A model generated the notes under the pieces. The model saw only the letters and a list, made by a program, of their open reading frames with translations, was not told where the DNA came from and did no database searches. A DNA stretch of 64,000 nt, taken from contig NC_088201.1 in NCBI RefSeq assembly GCF_037126465.1, positions 25,218,550-25,282,549 on the forward strand, read 5' to 3'. Origin of the DNA: Ornithodoros turicata (taxonomy: Eukaryota; Arthropoda; Arachnida; Ixodida; Argasidae). Positions 12,701 through 22,730 of the stretch are shown one piece after another. Positions within the stretch are counted from its first letter, which is position 1. Each line of letters opens with the position of its first letter. Both the position numbers and the translations under genes were made by a program.

Positions 12701-15700
12701 ATGTACGTGTGCTTGCACATTTCAGAGTCTTCTACCTTTTAGGTGCAAAGTTACATTGAGTATGCAATTTTTTATGCACACACTTTTTCAAAGAGAAATT
12801 ATTTCATACTGGACATGCCACCTAGATCTCTTAAAAATTTCACAAAAGCGAATGATGATCATAAATAAAGGCTGCAACAAATTTTCATAAAAAGGGGAAT
12901 TGCCTTAGGACGCTTTTACTTTTGTCATTGGATTAGTCGACTGGGCTGCTACTAGGAAACTGTATTTTTTCTCAGTCAATGGACTAAATAACAGACATAT
13001 TTTAATCAACTCAATTATTGACTTTAGGGAGCACATTGCAATTGCGATATTAAAGCGACAGTGACAGAGCGACAGTGACGTCGATATCTCCGCCCTCACT
13101 TAACGTCGCAGAAAGACGTCACATGCAATTCAGGCAAACCCCTTTTTGCGGTATGTTTCACGATCTTTGTTTCCTTGTTTTATCTTTTGCTTGCAGAGAG
13201 CTTTGTGCATCACCGCTACATATCAGCACTTATCACACCGGGGAAGGGTGAGAGCTGTGCCCAGCACAAGGAGAGGAGTGATATGGCAAGTGACTCCGAA
13301 CACGTGAAGGAAGAAAAGAAAGCAAAAAAGAAATACAAAAACAAAGATCGTGACACATACCGCGACAAGGATTCCCTACATCGTGTATGACTTTTTTCTG
13401 TGAAGTTAAGTGAGGGCGGTGATATCTACGTTGCTGACACTCTTTTGTCGACCACTTGCGGTTTACAGTAGGCGACAGCAGTCAAATACTTAGGTCCGTA
13501 GAGCGCGCTGTGATTACTTTTGTGCTTCATCAGTGCCTCGAGCATATCATGCGGACATCCGGCTTTAATATTGCAATTGCATTGTGCTCCCTAAAGTCAA
13601 TAATTAAAAAGTTGATTAAAATACCTCCATTAATTAGTCCCCCAATTGAGAAAAAAGACGGTTTCCACGGAACAGCCCCGTCGAGTAATCCAATAACAAA
13701 AGTAAAAGCGTCCTAAGGAAACTCCCCATTTTATGAAAATTTGTTGCAGATAAAAAGAAACACCCTGTATATATTTACAAGTCAAGCGTGCCACATCCCA
13801 GCTGTGTACTGCCGTTTCGAGCTTCTTTGCTCTCATCGGCACAGCGCAGGGATGTGACACGCTCTAGGGTCGGCACAAACAGTGTGTCTCTGCGAGACAT
13901 CAATGTTCCAGGGTGTTAGCAACACCTCTGGAGGCCTCAGTGCAAAGCCAGCTAGTACAGATACAAATAGTGAAATGAGCAGATGCTCCGTGGCTGCACG
14001 TGAGGTATGTGTTTACAAGTCAAGCGTGCCACAATCCCAGCTCTGGACGTCCGTTTCGAGCCTCTCTCCAGAGGTGTTGCTAACACACTGGAACATTGGT
14101 GTCTCGCAGAGACACACTGTTTGTGCCGACCCTAGACCGTGTCACATCCCTGCGCTGTGCCGATGGGAGCCAAGAGGCTCGAAACGGCCGTCCACAGCTG
14201 GGAAGTGGCACGCTTGACTAGTAAATATATACTAGGTGTTTCTTTTACATACTTACTACTTACTTTTGTCATTGGATTACTCGACATGGCTGTTACTAGG
14301 AAACCGTATTTTTTCTCAATTAGGGGACTAATTAACGGAGATATTTTAATCAACTTTTTAATTATTGACTTTAGGGAGCATATTGCAATTGTGATATTAA
14401 AGCCTGATGTCCGCATGATGTGCTTGAGGCATTGATGAAGCACAAAAGTAATCACAGCGCGTGCAACGGACCTAAGTATTTGACCGCTGTCGCCTACTGT
14501 AAACCGCAAGTGGTCGACAAAAGAGCGTCAGCAACGTTGATATCTCCGCCCTCACTTAACTTCACAGAAAAAAGTCATACACGGTGTAGGGAATCCTTGT
14601 CGCGGTATGTGTCACGATCTTTGTTTTGTATTTCTTTTTGCTTTCTTTTCTTGCTTCACGTGTTCAGAGTCACTCGCCGTATCACTCCTCTCATTGTGCT
14701 GGGCACAGCTCTCACCCTTCCCCAGTACGATAAGCGCTGATATGTAGCTGTGATGCACAAAGCTCCCTGCAGGCAAAAAATAAAACAAGGAAACAAAGAT
14801 CGTGAAACATACCGCGAAAAGTGTTTGCCTGAATTGCGTGTGACGTCTTTCTGTGACGTTAAGTGAGGACGGATATATCGATGTCACTGTCGCTCCTTTG
14901 TCGATTACTTGCTGTTCACAGCAGACGACGGAAGTAAAATACTTTGGTCTGTAGCGCGCGCTGTGGTTACTTTTGTGCTTCATCAGTGCCTCGAGCACAT
15001 CATGTGCACATCATGCTTTAATATCGCAATTGCAATGTGCTCCTTAAAGTCAATAATTAAAAAGTCGATTAAAATATCTCTGTTAATTAGTCCCCTAATT
15101 GAGAAAAAAATACTGTTTCCTAGTAGCAGCCCCATCGACTAATCCAATGACAAAAGTAAAAGCATCCTAAGGCAACTCCCCTTTTTATGAAAATTTGTTG
15201 CAGCTAAAAAGAAACACCCTGTATACATATATCTGGCGTGTTTGTACCGGTTATGACGTCACTTACCAAACCTATTGAAGCAATGTGTAACCCCTGTTCC
15301 TCTTTTGTCCTGACAAAGACTGTGCCACTGGTGAAATGTCGATCCTTTTCCATTTAGCTTTAAATGCGTTGTTTTAATGTTTCCCTGTTGAATAAACTAG
15401 TGTTCCTAACTTCCCTGAAATCTGTTGTCTGTGTCTTTCTCCTTCCACTTCTATATACAGGGTGTTTGCTCTAACGTGTCCAGAAATTATATTAAAGCAA
15501 GCGATAATAGAGAAACGAGCGCTACTTTTCAGCTACTTGACTAAGAAACAGGTGCTACTAGTGAAGCAGTACCTGTTTCTTACTCAAGTAGCAGAAAAGT
15601 ACCACTTGTTTTTTTTTTATCGCTTGCTTTAAATATAATTTCTGGACACGTTAGTGCAAACACCCTGTATATCTGATATACAAAAATATATGTATATATT

Positions 15701-18700
15701 CAATTGTACATTTAAGTTTGTTTTCCCAGGACCAGGGAAGAATGGCCCACCAGTGCACAAATATGGGGAATCTTCCTGCCTACAGTCGGCCTATTCTACT
15801 GCAGGTAATGGTTTTTGTTGGCTTCTCGCGAGATGCAGTTGCACATCATGCTCAGAGCCAAGGTGACAGCACACCCACTTCCCCTTGAACCAACTCTAGC
15901 TAAACAAATGCAGTTGTTAGAAGGTGATTGTGATCCTTGTTCCCCATTGCACCATGAATTCTGTGGACTGGTAGTTTGCCTGTAGTTTGTAGTGCCACAG
16001 GGAATATTTGCAAATTGAGGAGGAAGAAAAAAGCTGAAGTTAGTAATATAAGAAGCACAAAGTGACGAGTCAACTCCACCACGTGTGTGAGGTTTTCCCT
16101 GGGTTTTCTGGCTGATGTTGGCACAGTTCCCCTAAATCTGCCCACGATACATACTAACCCCTTTGTCTCACTGTCCTTTATCAATGTATGTATGTATGTC
16201 TGTACACCTCTCATAGCCACAGTTGCTTTGCAGTCCTAACACAGGATTAGGAAAGAACAGATATGTTAGTGAGACGGCAAGGTCATTTACCCTCCCCAAA
16301 ACAGTACCGTATTTTTTGGTGTATACCGCGCACACCCGGAAATTAGCGAAATTGTATGCAGTCAAATGTATGACGTGCGGCGATGCATAATGCGGGTCAT
16401 AGAGGTGAAGGTGCCAGCACTGGTAGTGTTTCGACGACATCACCACCGCTAAACACGTCAACAAAGCGCTCGCTTTCGAATTCCGGCGCAAAAGCCTTTT
16501 TCTTCTTTGTCGTCGACAGCTTCCGCTTTCGGGTTCCGAAATGCTGGACGGTGCCATACTTTCATTTCAAAACTCGTTTGTCCATCGTAAGAATCGTCCA
16601 CGTTCGAAAACACAGCAAGAAATAGGAACTAAAAGTTGCGGTCACAATCCCCTCGTGAGAAAGAGCAGACGCTCCGGCGGCCAGAGGAGCCGGTTGCCAA
16701 GGGCAACCGAGGAGCGGCCAATCTTTACGCGCGCACAAATCACGTGGCACGGATTTCTCGCTTCGGGGTCTTGGAACTTTCCCTCTTCGTCAGAGCGCTT
16801 CTCACTGGAGAAGTTCGGATGCGCGGGAACTTTGAAGAGGACTAAAAGTACTGTCGATTGGTGCAAAGATGACGTCGCTCGATGATGTCGTTCCCGAGAC
16901 ACGGCTGTTTGAAAAACGACGATGTTTCTTCATTTTCGCGATATTGCCCGCCACCATGCCTCAGAAAAAACGAGTTTTGGGGCACTTTGAGGCGGATTTG
17001 AGCAAAAATACTTTGGGATCATATAGAAGACAGGTTTTTGTCACCAAGAATGTTATTTCCAGAAAATCCGTTTTTTTGTCATTTTTTGCGAGTTGATCCC
17101 CGCGTACCTCCTTAAATATATTGTTTTCTGCAACAGATGATTTACAATATTTGTGTGAGACACTCTGTATGATGATGATGAAATAAAAACTTGTTGACCT
17201 CAACCAAGTACCATTTTCTATTCCTTAGCATTTCCCGCTTTATAGGGCCTCGGACGATGCCTGCACTGAACCGGATGCTGCTCCTCTGTCTCTGAAGCGT
17301 GAGAAATTCAGAGAGAAATGGGAGTGCCTGTCCAAGCTTGCTACTAGAAAGGTGCTGTTATGTTGATTTCCAAAGACTTAGCCAGTGGTCAGTAAAGTTA
17401 AATTGTTCCATGGTGTTTCCTCATTGTCAGGTGGCCCCAGATACGTAAGAGAATGTATGCCTTTGCCAGTTGTGGTGTGTTTAGAGTATTGTCCCTATTC
17501 ATTAGCAATATTCATTCATGTGCTTCCTTGCTCTTCTGCAAATTGCAGCAGGAAACATGCATTTGAGAAGAAGTGGACAGCCACAGCAGCTGTGAAATGC
17601 ACTCAGTTATAGTGTAGAACTAAAAGCGTAGCAGTGACTGCAGCAAATGCACTTTTTGATTTCTGAAGAGTATGATGGAAAGTTGTTAGTTTACTCTAGT
17701 GTAGATGTAGATGTGAATCGAGAACCGAAGAACCACAGTGCTGCTTCAAAGGTTTATTTTATTACAGGTGTTTTACAGGTATTTTATTACATTATGGGAA
17801 AGTTACCAACATAGCTATGTCAAATCAGCAGTGTTGCTTGATGCCCCGATAAAGTGACCACACTCGCTCTGGTGTTCTGCGATTTTGGGCTAGCGATGTA
17901 CAGCCTACAGGGCTTTGGCTGTCAACAATATATCGATTTGGACAACACAAGTGTCATCAGTACACATAAGTTCTTTGTGATTTGCAGACTTCAAATCTTG
18001 CATTTGTTGCTAGGGCGTAATGCAGCTAAGTAGTAAATACATAGTGAACATAACTAAATAACAAGGCAAATTGGTACATCTTAATTTTTCATCTAAAGCA
18101 AACATATGATTGTCTGACGAACAATATAATAATCATTTTTCAAGTCTATTCCACTCTTAGCAGATGATGTCATGTGAATACTAACTGTGTGTTGAAATTA
18201 TTATGGTTAAAACCCAAGGGGGAAAACAACGTCTGCAAAATGTTAGGCCGACATATGCTTCCGACCTAAAACTCATTGCTTGCAAAAAAACGTTGAGCCA
18301 AGCTTGGGGATTGACATTGGCCTTCGGCCCGACTTAGGCCTTGGGCCAATGTAGCAAACCGACCTATAAGACATAGGCCAACACAAGGCCAGTGTAGAGC
18401 CGATTCTAGGTAGTAGCCGGCCATTAGTAGGCTACACAGTGGCCCATGGGTTAACAGCAACCATGGGCCAACTATGGATCACTTGGAGTAAGGAGCAGGG
18501 CCCATGGTTATGCAGTACTCTGATCCCATTGCAGTACGGTACCATGCAGATTCCAATGCCATTCTATTGCATTCCCTGAGTGTCAGTCATAGAGGCATAA
18601 AATCGCTACAGGAGAATTTAAAAAAAACACGCTTTGGCTCTCACGAAGCTGATTCACTGTTGCTAATAACTGGAAGTAGATTCGCCAGTAAAGTGGGTTA

Positions 18701-19999
18701 GATGACGCTTGTGTAGCTACATGCGGCACGTGCAGGAGGGTGGGACTACAACCACCTGGGATTTCTTAATGTGCAACCGAAACCACACACACAAGGTGTT
18801 CGAAGCGAAGGCCCACATTGTTGCCGTCCTCAACCTGGATCGAACCCATCATCTTGAGCTCAGCAAGCAAGCATGCTACTGACTGAGCTACCAAGGGCGA
18901 TCGGAAGTTAATCTTCATCTCGTCTCAAAATAATTTTGCAAGTGGAAAAAATTTATTTGGATATGTTGAATCCGGAGAACTACAAAGACAGCGTCTTTTC
19001 TTTATTTTTTTTGTTTCGAGTAGCAGCTGCGTTGTTTTTTCGAGTTTGTTTGCAGTGCAGGGCCGACATTGGCCCGCTTTTCTTATGCCAAGCTCTCAAT
19101 ACCACACCCGCAACACGTGCGCACAACTTCTTGGTCCGCGCCGTTTGCCAATCAGCACCGTGAGCGACATTACACAGACGTCGGTTCAAGGTGCAGTGGC
19201 CGACGAGGTCGTTTGCCCACCAAAAACCCACCACTAACCGATGGTCGGCAGACGGCAATTTCCACTTGGGAAATTCGTTTACACAAAATTAAGCTGGAGT
19301 CAAGAACCACTTGGTCTTTGCTAGAGCGGAGTCATCTGGGGAGGAGCATACTTGGCCCTGTACCATTTGATGCCATATGCACTGTAGCACACTCGTGCTC
19401 CTCAGTCCACTATTCTCCATTGGAGTCGACGGCTGCTGCTTGCAACTGATCATTGTTGCTCCACTGTAAACATTACATTGTGCACAGTAGAATTGCATTA
19501 TCTGGGTTTTGCTGCAATGCAAAATATATCCGAATGAGAAATCTGGAAAAAGTGCTTGGTACAAAGTGCTAGCAGCATTATTATTACCTCCTGCTTACTG
19601 GAGTCGTATCTTTACTGTGCAAATTACAATCTCTCCACTAGTTGCTGCAGAAGGTCAAGCCTCGTGTTGTCTTCAGTGGACATACGCACCACGGATGCCT
19701 CATAACACACAAAGGTGATATCCCTGAATGGACTTTGCCTTCGTTCAGCTGGCGCAACAAAAATAACCCTAGTTTCGCGTTGGTGAGTTTTTCACTGAAA
19801 AGGTTGTGACGTTGCAGTAATCTGACTGTTTGCTTCCTTTGCTTTACAGGCGAGCTTCACACCCACAAACTTTTCTGTCCGTAAGTGCTACATGCCGCAG
19901 GAGTCCACAGTAATTACCACATATGTGCAGGGCACAGCAGTCTGCTTGGTGGGATGGTGGGCATTAAGTCGGTACCTCGACCGTTACAGGTCACGATAG
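719..19999 (+). CDS. MPPE1: Metallophosphoesterase 1 (MPPE1/PGAP5-like), nine coding exons
   Basis: Coding exons: 719-826, 1027-1199, 1419-1489, 8094-8235, 8427-8613, 15730-15804, 17229-17351, 19642-19782, 19850-19999. All junctions are GT/AG and phases match, giving 389 aa; the human protein is about 396 aa. The start is the ATG after a CAG acceptor at 707-709, so exon 1 probably has a short 5' UTR. Residues about 20-45 form a transmembrane segment. Metal-site motifs follow in family order: SDTHLLG (about 76-82), GDIFDEG (118-124), GNHD (156-159), GHTH (306-309), then SFSWRNKNNPSF. A second hydrophobic segment lies near the C-terminus. In other animals PGAP5 is an ER/ER-exit-site Mn-dependent enzyme that removes an ethanolamine phosphate from the second mannose of GPI anchors. 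The dilysine-type C-terminus known in mammals is absent: the protein ends DRYRSR, and this tail overlaps a repeat (see findings). The exon 7 donor (GTGCTG) is weak. Confidence 0.93.
1655..1775. repeat. Dispersed repeat shared with 45445-45570
   Basis: The stretch with GGTAACATCACCGTCAAG, GGAACCAATGACAGTGTGCA and TTGATTGGGTGCGGTA recurs with point differences at 45445-45570. Type unknown; it lies in MPPE1 intron 3. Confidence 0.6.
2054..2533. mobile_element. MITE with TAGGGTTGCCACC inverted ends
   Basis: AGGGTTGCCACC near 2055 is matched by GGTGGCAACCCT ending near 2532. The flanks ATGGAGCT and ATGCAGCT resemble an 8-bp target duplication with one mismatch, which would suit a hAT-type element. 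The interior has several GCCGGTAT/ATACCGGC palindromes at 2070-2160 and a short GTTAGCGCCGCGAAGC fragment at about 2496 shared with the SINEs. Confidence 0.55.
3290..3393 (+). mobile_element. LINE 3' tail
   Basis: GTAGCCCTGAGGGTAAATAAATAAATAAA-type end at about 3360-3389 looks like a LINE 3' terminus with short AAATA tail repeats. No reverse-transcriptase reading frame is recognisable upstream, so this is a truncated insertion at best. Confidence 0.35.
4440..7250. mobile_element. Long-TIR DNA element in MPPE1 intron 3
   Basis: About 4440-4880 is matched in inverse orientation by about 6545-6990. Shared blocks include GCTCTTTTAGGT, GGATTCAAC beside the AATGTCCACATT run, GCCGTCCGGCAGT and TTGTATTTCCCTAAC. 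No transposase frame is seen between the arms. The right flank 7110-7206 is homologous to 23870-23941 and to the element starting at the end of MPPE1, so all three are one family. The exact left terminus is not resolved. Confidence 0.7.
5972..6151. mobile_element. Tc1/mariner-like MITE nested in the TIR element
   Basis: CAGTCAAACTCCTTTA at 5974 and TAAAGGAGTTTGACTG ending at 6149 are perfect inverted ends flanked by TA on both sides, the target duplication of Tc1/mariner elements. The interior has two tandem AACGAAAATACC units. At 176 bp it is non-autonomous. Confidence 0.8.
7602..7947. mobile_element. Foldback MITE with about 46-bp inverted ends
   Basis: CTATAGTCGTGTTCAACTTA and following bases at 7602-7648 are mirrored at 7901-7947 with one or two differences, including the GAAATCTAGTCCGTCA block. 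No coding capacity; no clear target duplication. Confidence 0.75.
9398..10659 (-). mobile_element. Ty3/gypsy-type retroelement 3' fragment, left palindrome arm
   Basis: The minus-strand frame 10659-10270 contains LADRWDGPYRVSARLTPVSY, typical of the C-terminal end of a Ty3/gypsy integrase. It is followed by a second frame ending near 9700, a purine-rich tract near 9690, and a putative 3' LTR of about 290 bp ending CCCACA at 9398. The 5' half of the element is missing at the palindrome centre. Confidence 0.65.
11069..11299 (-). pseudogene. LINE ORF2 C-terminal fragment in the palindrome spacer
   Basis: The frame has CGTCGVQESVAHLITRC, the CCHC-like knuckle found at the C-terminus of many arthropod non-LTR retrotransposon polyproteins. 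No reverse-transcriptase part is present. It lies in the unmatched spacer between palindrome arms; a long poly-G run sits nearby at about 10958-10978. Confidence 0.55.
11371..12545 (+). mobile_element. Inverted copy of the same retroelement 3' fragment
   Basis: Plus-strand mirror of 9398-10571: a degraded integrase C-terminal region, a G-rich tract at 12229-12252 and a putative LTR ending CCCACA at 12545. Flanking AGTGTTATTGTGTTGAA mirrors the left arm's flank. Confidence 0.65.
12873..13767. mobile_element. Foldback TIR element, copy A
   Basis: Begins with TGCAACAAATTTTCATAAAAAG (left tip truncated at the junction) and ends AAAAGAAACACCCTG before TA. Its own ends are inverted repeats of about 200-250 bp (ACTTTTGTCATTGGATTA... 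against ...TAATCCAATAACAAAAGT). Interior 13150-13400 is the inverse of 14575-14830 in copy B. Confidence 0.7.
14232..15221. mobile_element. Foldback TIR element, copy B
   Basis: Same family as 12873-13767 but in opposite orientation, ending CACCCTG before TA at 15222. It has long inverted ends and a matching interior block (TTTCACGATCTTTGTTT and its complement). Together with copy A and the mirrored 13780-14220 DNA it forms a second large palindrome. Confidence 0.7.
15270..15430 (+). mobile_element. Penelope-like element 3' end
   Basis: CCTGACAAAGACTGTGCCACTGGTGAAATGTCGAT followed by a TGAATAAACTAGTG tail resembles the end of Penelope-like elements (GAAACGTTGGC... then AATAAA). Only a resemblance; no coding part adjoins it. 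Confidence 0.3.
15468..15667. mobile_element. 200-bp near-perfect palindromic MITE
   Basis: CAGGGTGTTTGC at 15468 and GCAAACACCCTG ending 15667 with TA on each side. Nearly the whole sequence folds back on itself (AACGTGTCCAGAAATTATAT and its complement, AAGCAAGCGATAA, AAGAAACAGGT). Non-coding. It lies 62 bases before MPPE1 exon 6. Confidence 0.88.
16065..16226 (+). mobile_element. Tick SINE, 5'-truncated copy
   Basis: GTGAGGTTTTCCCTGGGTTTTC and TCATAGCCACAGTTGCTTTGCAG are the inverse of the body of the copies at 21945, 43010 and 44165. The tRNA-like head is missing. MPPE1 intron 6; the rest of that intron (15805-17228) shows nothing else convincing. Confidence 0.65.
18250..18480. repeat. 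GGCC-rich palindromic repeat
   Basis: Short GGCCAATGT, TAGGCC and GGCCCATGG motifs and their complements alternate here, with a related GGCCGACATTGGCCC at 19060. Probably a degenerate MITE; ends not defined. Confidence 0.3.
18705..18905 (-). mobile_element. tRNA-derived SINE, second family
   Basis: Minus strand reads TTGGTAGCTCAGTCAGTAG (A box), then GGGTTCGATCC (B box), followed by a body with CCCAGGTGGTTGTAGTCCCA. This is a tRNA-like head on a SINE body, not a tRNA gene: the cloverleaf is not completed and a body follows. MPPE1 intron 7. Confidence 0.75.
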
Positions 20000-21449
20000 T
20001 AATTTTTTGTGATGTTCCCCTTCAGTTGAATTGTACATTCGCAAAATATTTTACTTCCGCTTTTGCACCGTTCTCCCACCAGGCGGCGCCAAACATGTTC
20101 ACCGGGCGCGAAACCTTTCTTCATTCCCGGGCTTCCGGCATATGAACTATTAGTTTGATTTCGAAAATTCCACCGTGCTCGTGCTGAGAAGGGGCCAGTC
20201 GACTTCTTAGCACATTGTCATGTATCTTTGACAAAAATTACTGGGAGAGAACGACGCCAGAAACAAAGCCCAGTGCGACAAAGTTCAACATACTTTTATT
20301 ATAGCAACGCGGCACCTGTGCACAATTATTTTTTTATTTGGTCCACATCACATAGACGTTTAAAAGTAGTTTTTCTGAAAAAAATCACAAAGTTGCGGTT
20401 TTTTGGTAAAACGGGGAGGTTCGGATTAAAAAATAACAAACTGCTGGTCCTAGGATGTCCATCTTGAACTAAAACGTAGCACAATGACTATATCTTTCAA
20501 CCTTAAAATATCTCGAGGGCATTTTTTTGTTATTGCCACGTAACGATTTTTTTAAATCCGGTACCAGCAGCTTGCAGCCCCGACAGAGTCCGCATAGCCT
20601 TGAGCCAACTTTTCCACACAACACTCTGCTTTCGCAGCATTTTCGGTGTGGTTGTGAAGCACTGCTGGTTTAAAGGTCACTGCATGCAATTATCCTGCAA
20701 TTCTCTGGCAGAAGTGACACAACCAGATTGGCAACATGTCCCTGAGCTTGGGCGAAGGACAAAAGAGAAGCACCAAAACAGGCAGCACAACGCAGGGCTG
20801 AAACCTGCAATGAAAGTTTTAGTATAACAGGTACAAGTATATAACATGAAGAGACCAGATAGGGGAAAGGGAATGCCGCTTTGCCGTCGCTGAAGAAGCG
20901 AATATGACGCCTGATATCTGATTCATTCTGAGTAAAAGTGAAACAAAGCAGAGAGGAGACCGTTGTGGCCGACAAAGATGCCTTCCATTCTTGTTATCCA
21001 CAACTGAAAGGTTTAAGTAAGCAAGCAGGGGAAAGAAAGAATCGAGAAAGTCGAATAGTCTATGTGGGGGTGATTAGATTATAAAGGCAAGGGGCGTTAA
21101 CCATGGACGGATTACTAATGCAGCCTGGAATGTGAGTGATAAAAGCTGTTTCCAAGAGTGTGCGAGAAGTATCGTCTTTGCAGTGCAATAGAGTTGTTGC
21201 GAAGCGTAGAACGTCACCAGTTGTAGGATAGAGAATTTGGAGTCACAGAAGAAATACAACTTCTTTACACTACGAGCCGTGTTTATTGTAACGTCCGCTT
21301 CCTTAGGAACCCCAGTCCTGACTGCCTCCTCGGGACATGCAAACCGAGTGTCAGGTTACACCGTGTCTGGGAGCCGGACCACACATGCCAGGCGACGCCG
21401 CGAGTTCGAAGAAATGTACTGCCTCGCAGGTTAACGTGATCGGTCTGGC

Positions 21450-21601
21450 ACGGCATCTGTGAGGATGGGGGGGGGGGCTCGAGATATACCTCTACCCCCC
21501 ATTCCGGCAGATTTTCCTGCTACATGGCGACCCCCCCCCCCCCTCTTCTCTCTTTTTTTCAGTGGGGGCCCCCCTGAGGATCTTCCCTGGATCCGCCCCT
21601 G
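21450..21601. repeat. Low-complexity element ending GGATCCGCCCCTG
   Basis: Poly-G and poly-C tracts around 21466-21542 and an end GGATCCGCCCCTG, similar to the inverted ends at 41604 and 41768. Probably part of a MITE family. Confidence 0.35.
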
Positions 21602-21944
21602 ATGGGGGGGCCGCGAAGGAAGTCTGTTTTTGAGAAGGTAATACAGCGAGCCTGTCGGCTGCTACCGAGTTTTAGCCTCACTGAAGAGAGGTGTTGCAGA
21701 ACTCTTAGAGGGCAGCACAAGAACGGGGATTTTCTTCTTCCTTTGGGAAAACGTTTTAATGTAAGACACATTGTCATCGTGAATAAAGGTACGAGGTATG
21801 TTCGGAAAAGGAACGTGATATGACGAAGAGGCTTGGGGCTCTGGGAAAGACATCGCTGCGACAAAGCCAGGACAAGAGGAAGGCAATCGAAACAGTTGTC
21901 GAAATGTTGGGATAGTTCAGAGGTTGGTGAATTTTTTGAAACAT

Positions 21945-22190
21945 TTTTTTTTTTAAATTCTGCTTTAGCGCCGCGAAGCAACTGTGGCTATGAGCGGCGT
22001 ACAGATGTCGAGAGATGGAGAGAGGACAGTAGGAAGGAGTGGGGGACATGGGGAATTGTGCCGACATTCGTCTGGAAAGTCTTCGGAAAACCCAGGGAAA
22101 ACCTCAGAGAGCACAGCCGGTGGTAGGGTTCGAACCCACCACCTCCCAGTCTTCGGCACAACCTTAGCTACCACCAACGAGCGGGACGCT
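21945..22190 (-). mobile_element. Tick SINE with tRNA-like head
   Basis: Minus strand: CCGCTCGTTGGTGGTAGC head, GGTGGGTTCGAACCC B box, CCCTGGGTTTTC body, TTGCTTCGCGGCGCTAA, then an A-rich tail (poly-T at 21947-21955 on the plus strand). Same family as 43010-43252 and 44165-44320. It is similar in size and build to tick tRNA-derived SINEs such as Ruka; identity with Ruka is not claimed. Confidence 0.8.
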
Positions 22191-22199
22191 CATTAATAC

Positions 22200-22730
22200 A
22201 TCTTTTAGTTTGGCCAATGTAGAAGGCTCCACATTCACATCAATGAATTGAGTACACAATGTTTTTGGAGGGATTCACAAAAAGGGGATTTGTGGTTTAG
22301 GGTGCAACCGTTTTCAGTAAGGGGCATATAAACGGATTTGAGAGTTTGTTAGGTATCGTGTATGCCACACGTACACCGTAAGCAACATCCAGTTTTCCTA
22401 GTGAGTGGGAAATAGGATGGAAAAGAGGACTGATGACAGGACGGTGGTTCGTAGGGCTTCTTGTCGCGCGATCGTATGGAATAAGGAGGTCCCACAAGCA
22501 TTTTCTGATTGAATCTGTTTTGTACCCAGCATGTAGTAGACGCGAGAGCTTCTGATGTATGGTGACAGAAATCCTGTCAACACACCATTTTTTCATAGCA
22601 GCAGACAAGACCGATTTTATAATTCCGCTTTTTGCAAGAATTGGGGTAACAACTCTGGCGATGGAGGAGAGGTTTTTGGTTTAGCCATCCATATTCCCAA
22701 CAGAATCCTGACTTAGAAAAGAACATTATG
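22200..22730 (-). pseudogene. Penelope-like retroelement fragment (RT end and GIY-YIG start)
   Basis: On the minus strand, 22608-22297 codes a segment like the RT C-terminal region of Penelope-like elements (KLSRLLHAGY, YGVRVAYTIPNKL). After a stop, a second frame has CECGAFYIGQTKRCINER, the start of the GIY-YIG endonuclease domain. Stops and frame changes make it a pseudogene. It is cut by the SINE at 21945-22190. Confidence 0.7.

Larger units (their letters stand above)
9078..12870. repeat. 3.8-kb inverted duplication, arms about 1.5 kb
   Basis: Left arm about 9078-10571 is the inverse of right arm about 11371-12870; the spacer is 10572-11370. Arms differ by scattered substitutions and small indels (for example GGCACGTCC against GGCATGTCC), so they are not a simple read-through artefact. 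The mirrored part includes the 3' end of an LTR retroelement and also its flanking DNA, so the duplication happened after that insertion. Lies in MPPE1 intron 5. Confidence 0.88.

Noticed and set aside
9078..12870. Palindrome as a plain assembly or library artefact
   Set aside because: Arms differ by many substitutions and indels, which a duplicated read path would not give. Long reads could still change the spacer.
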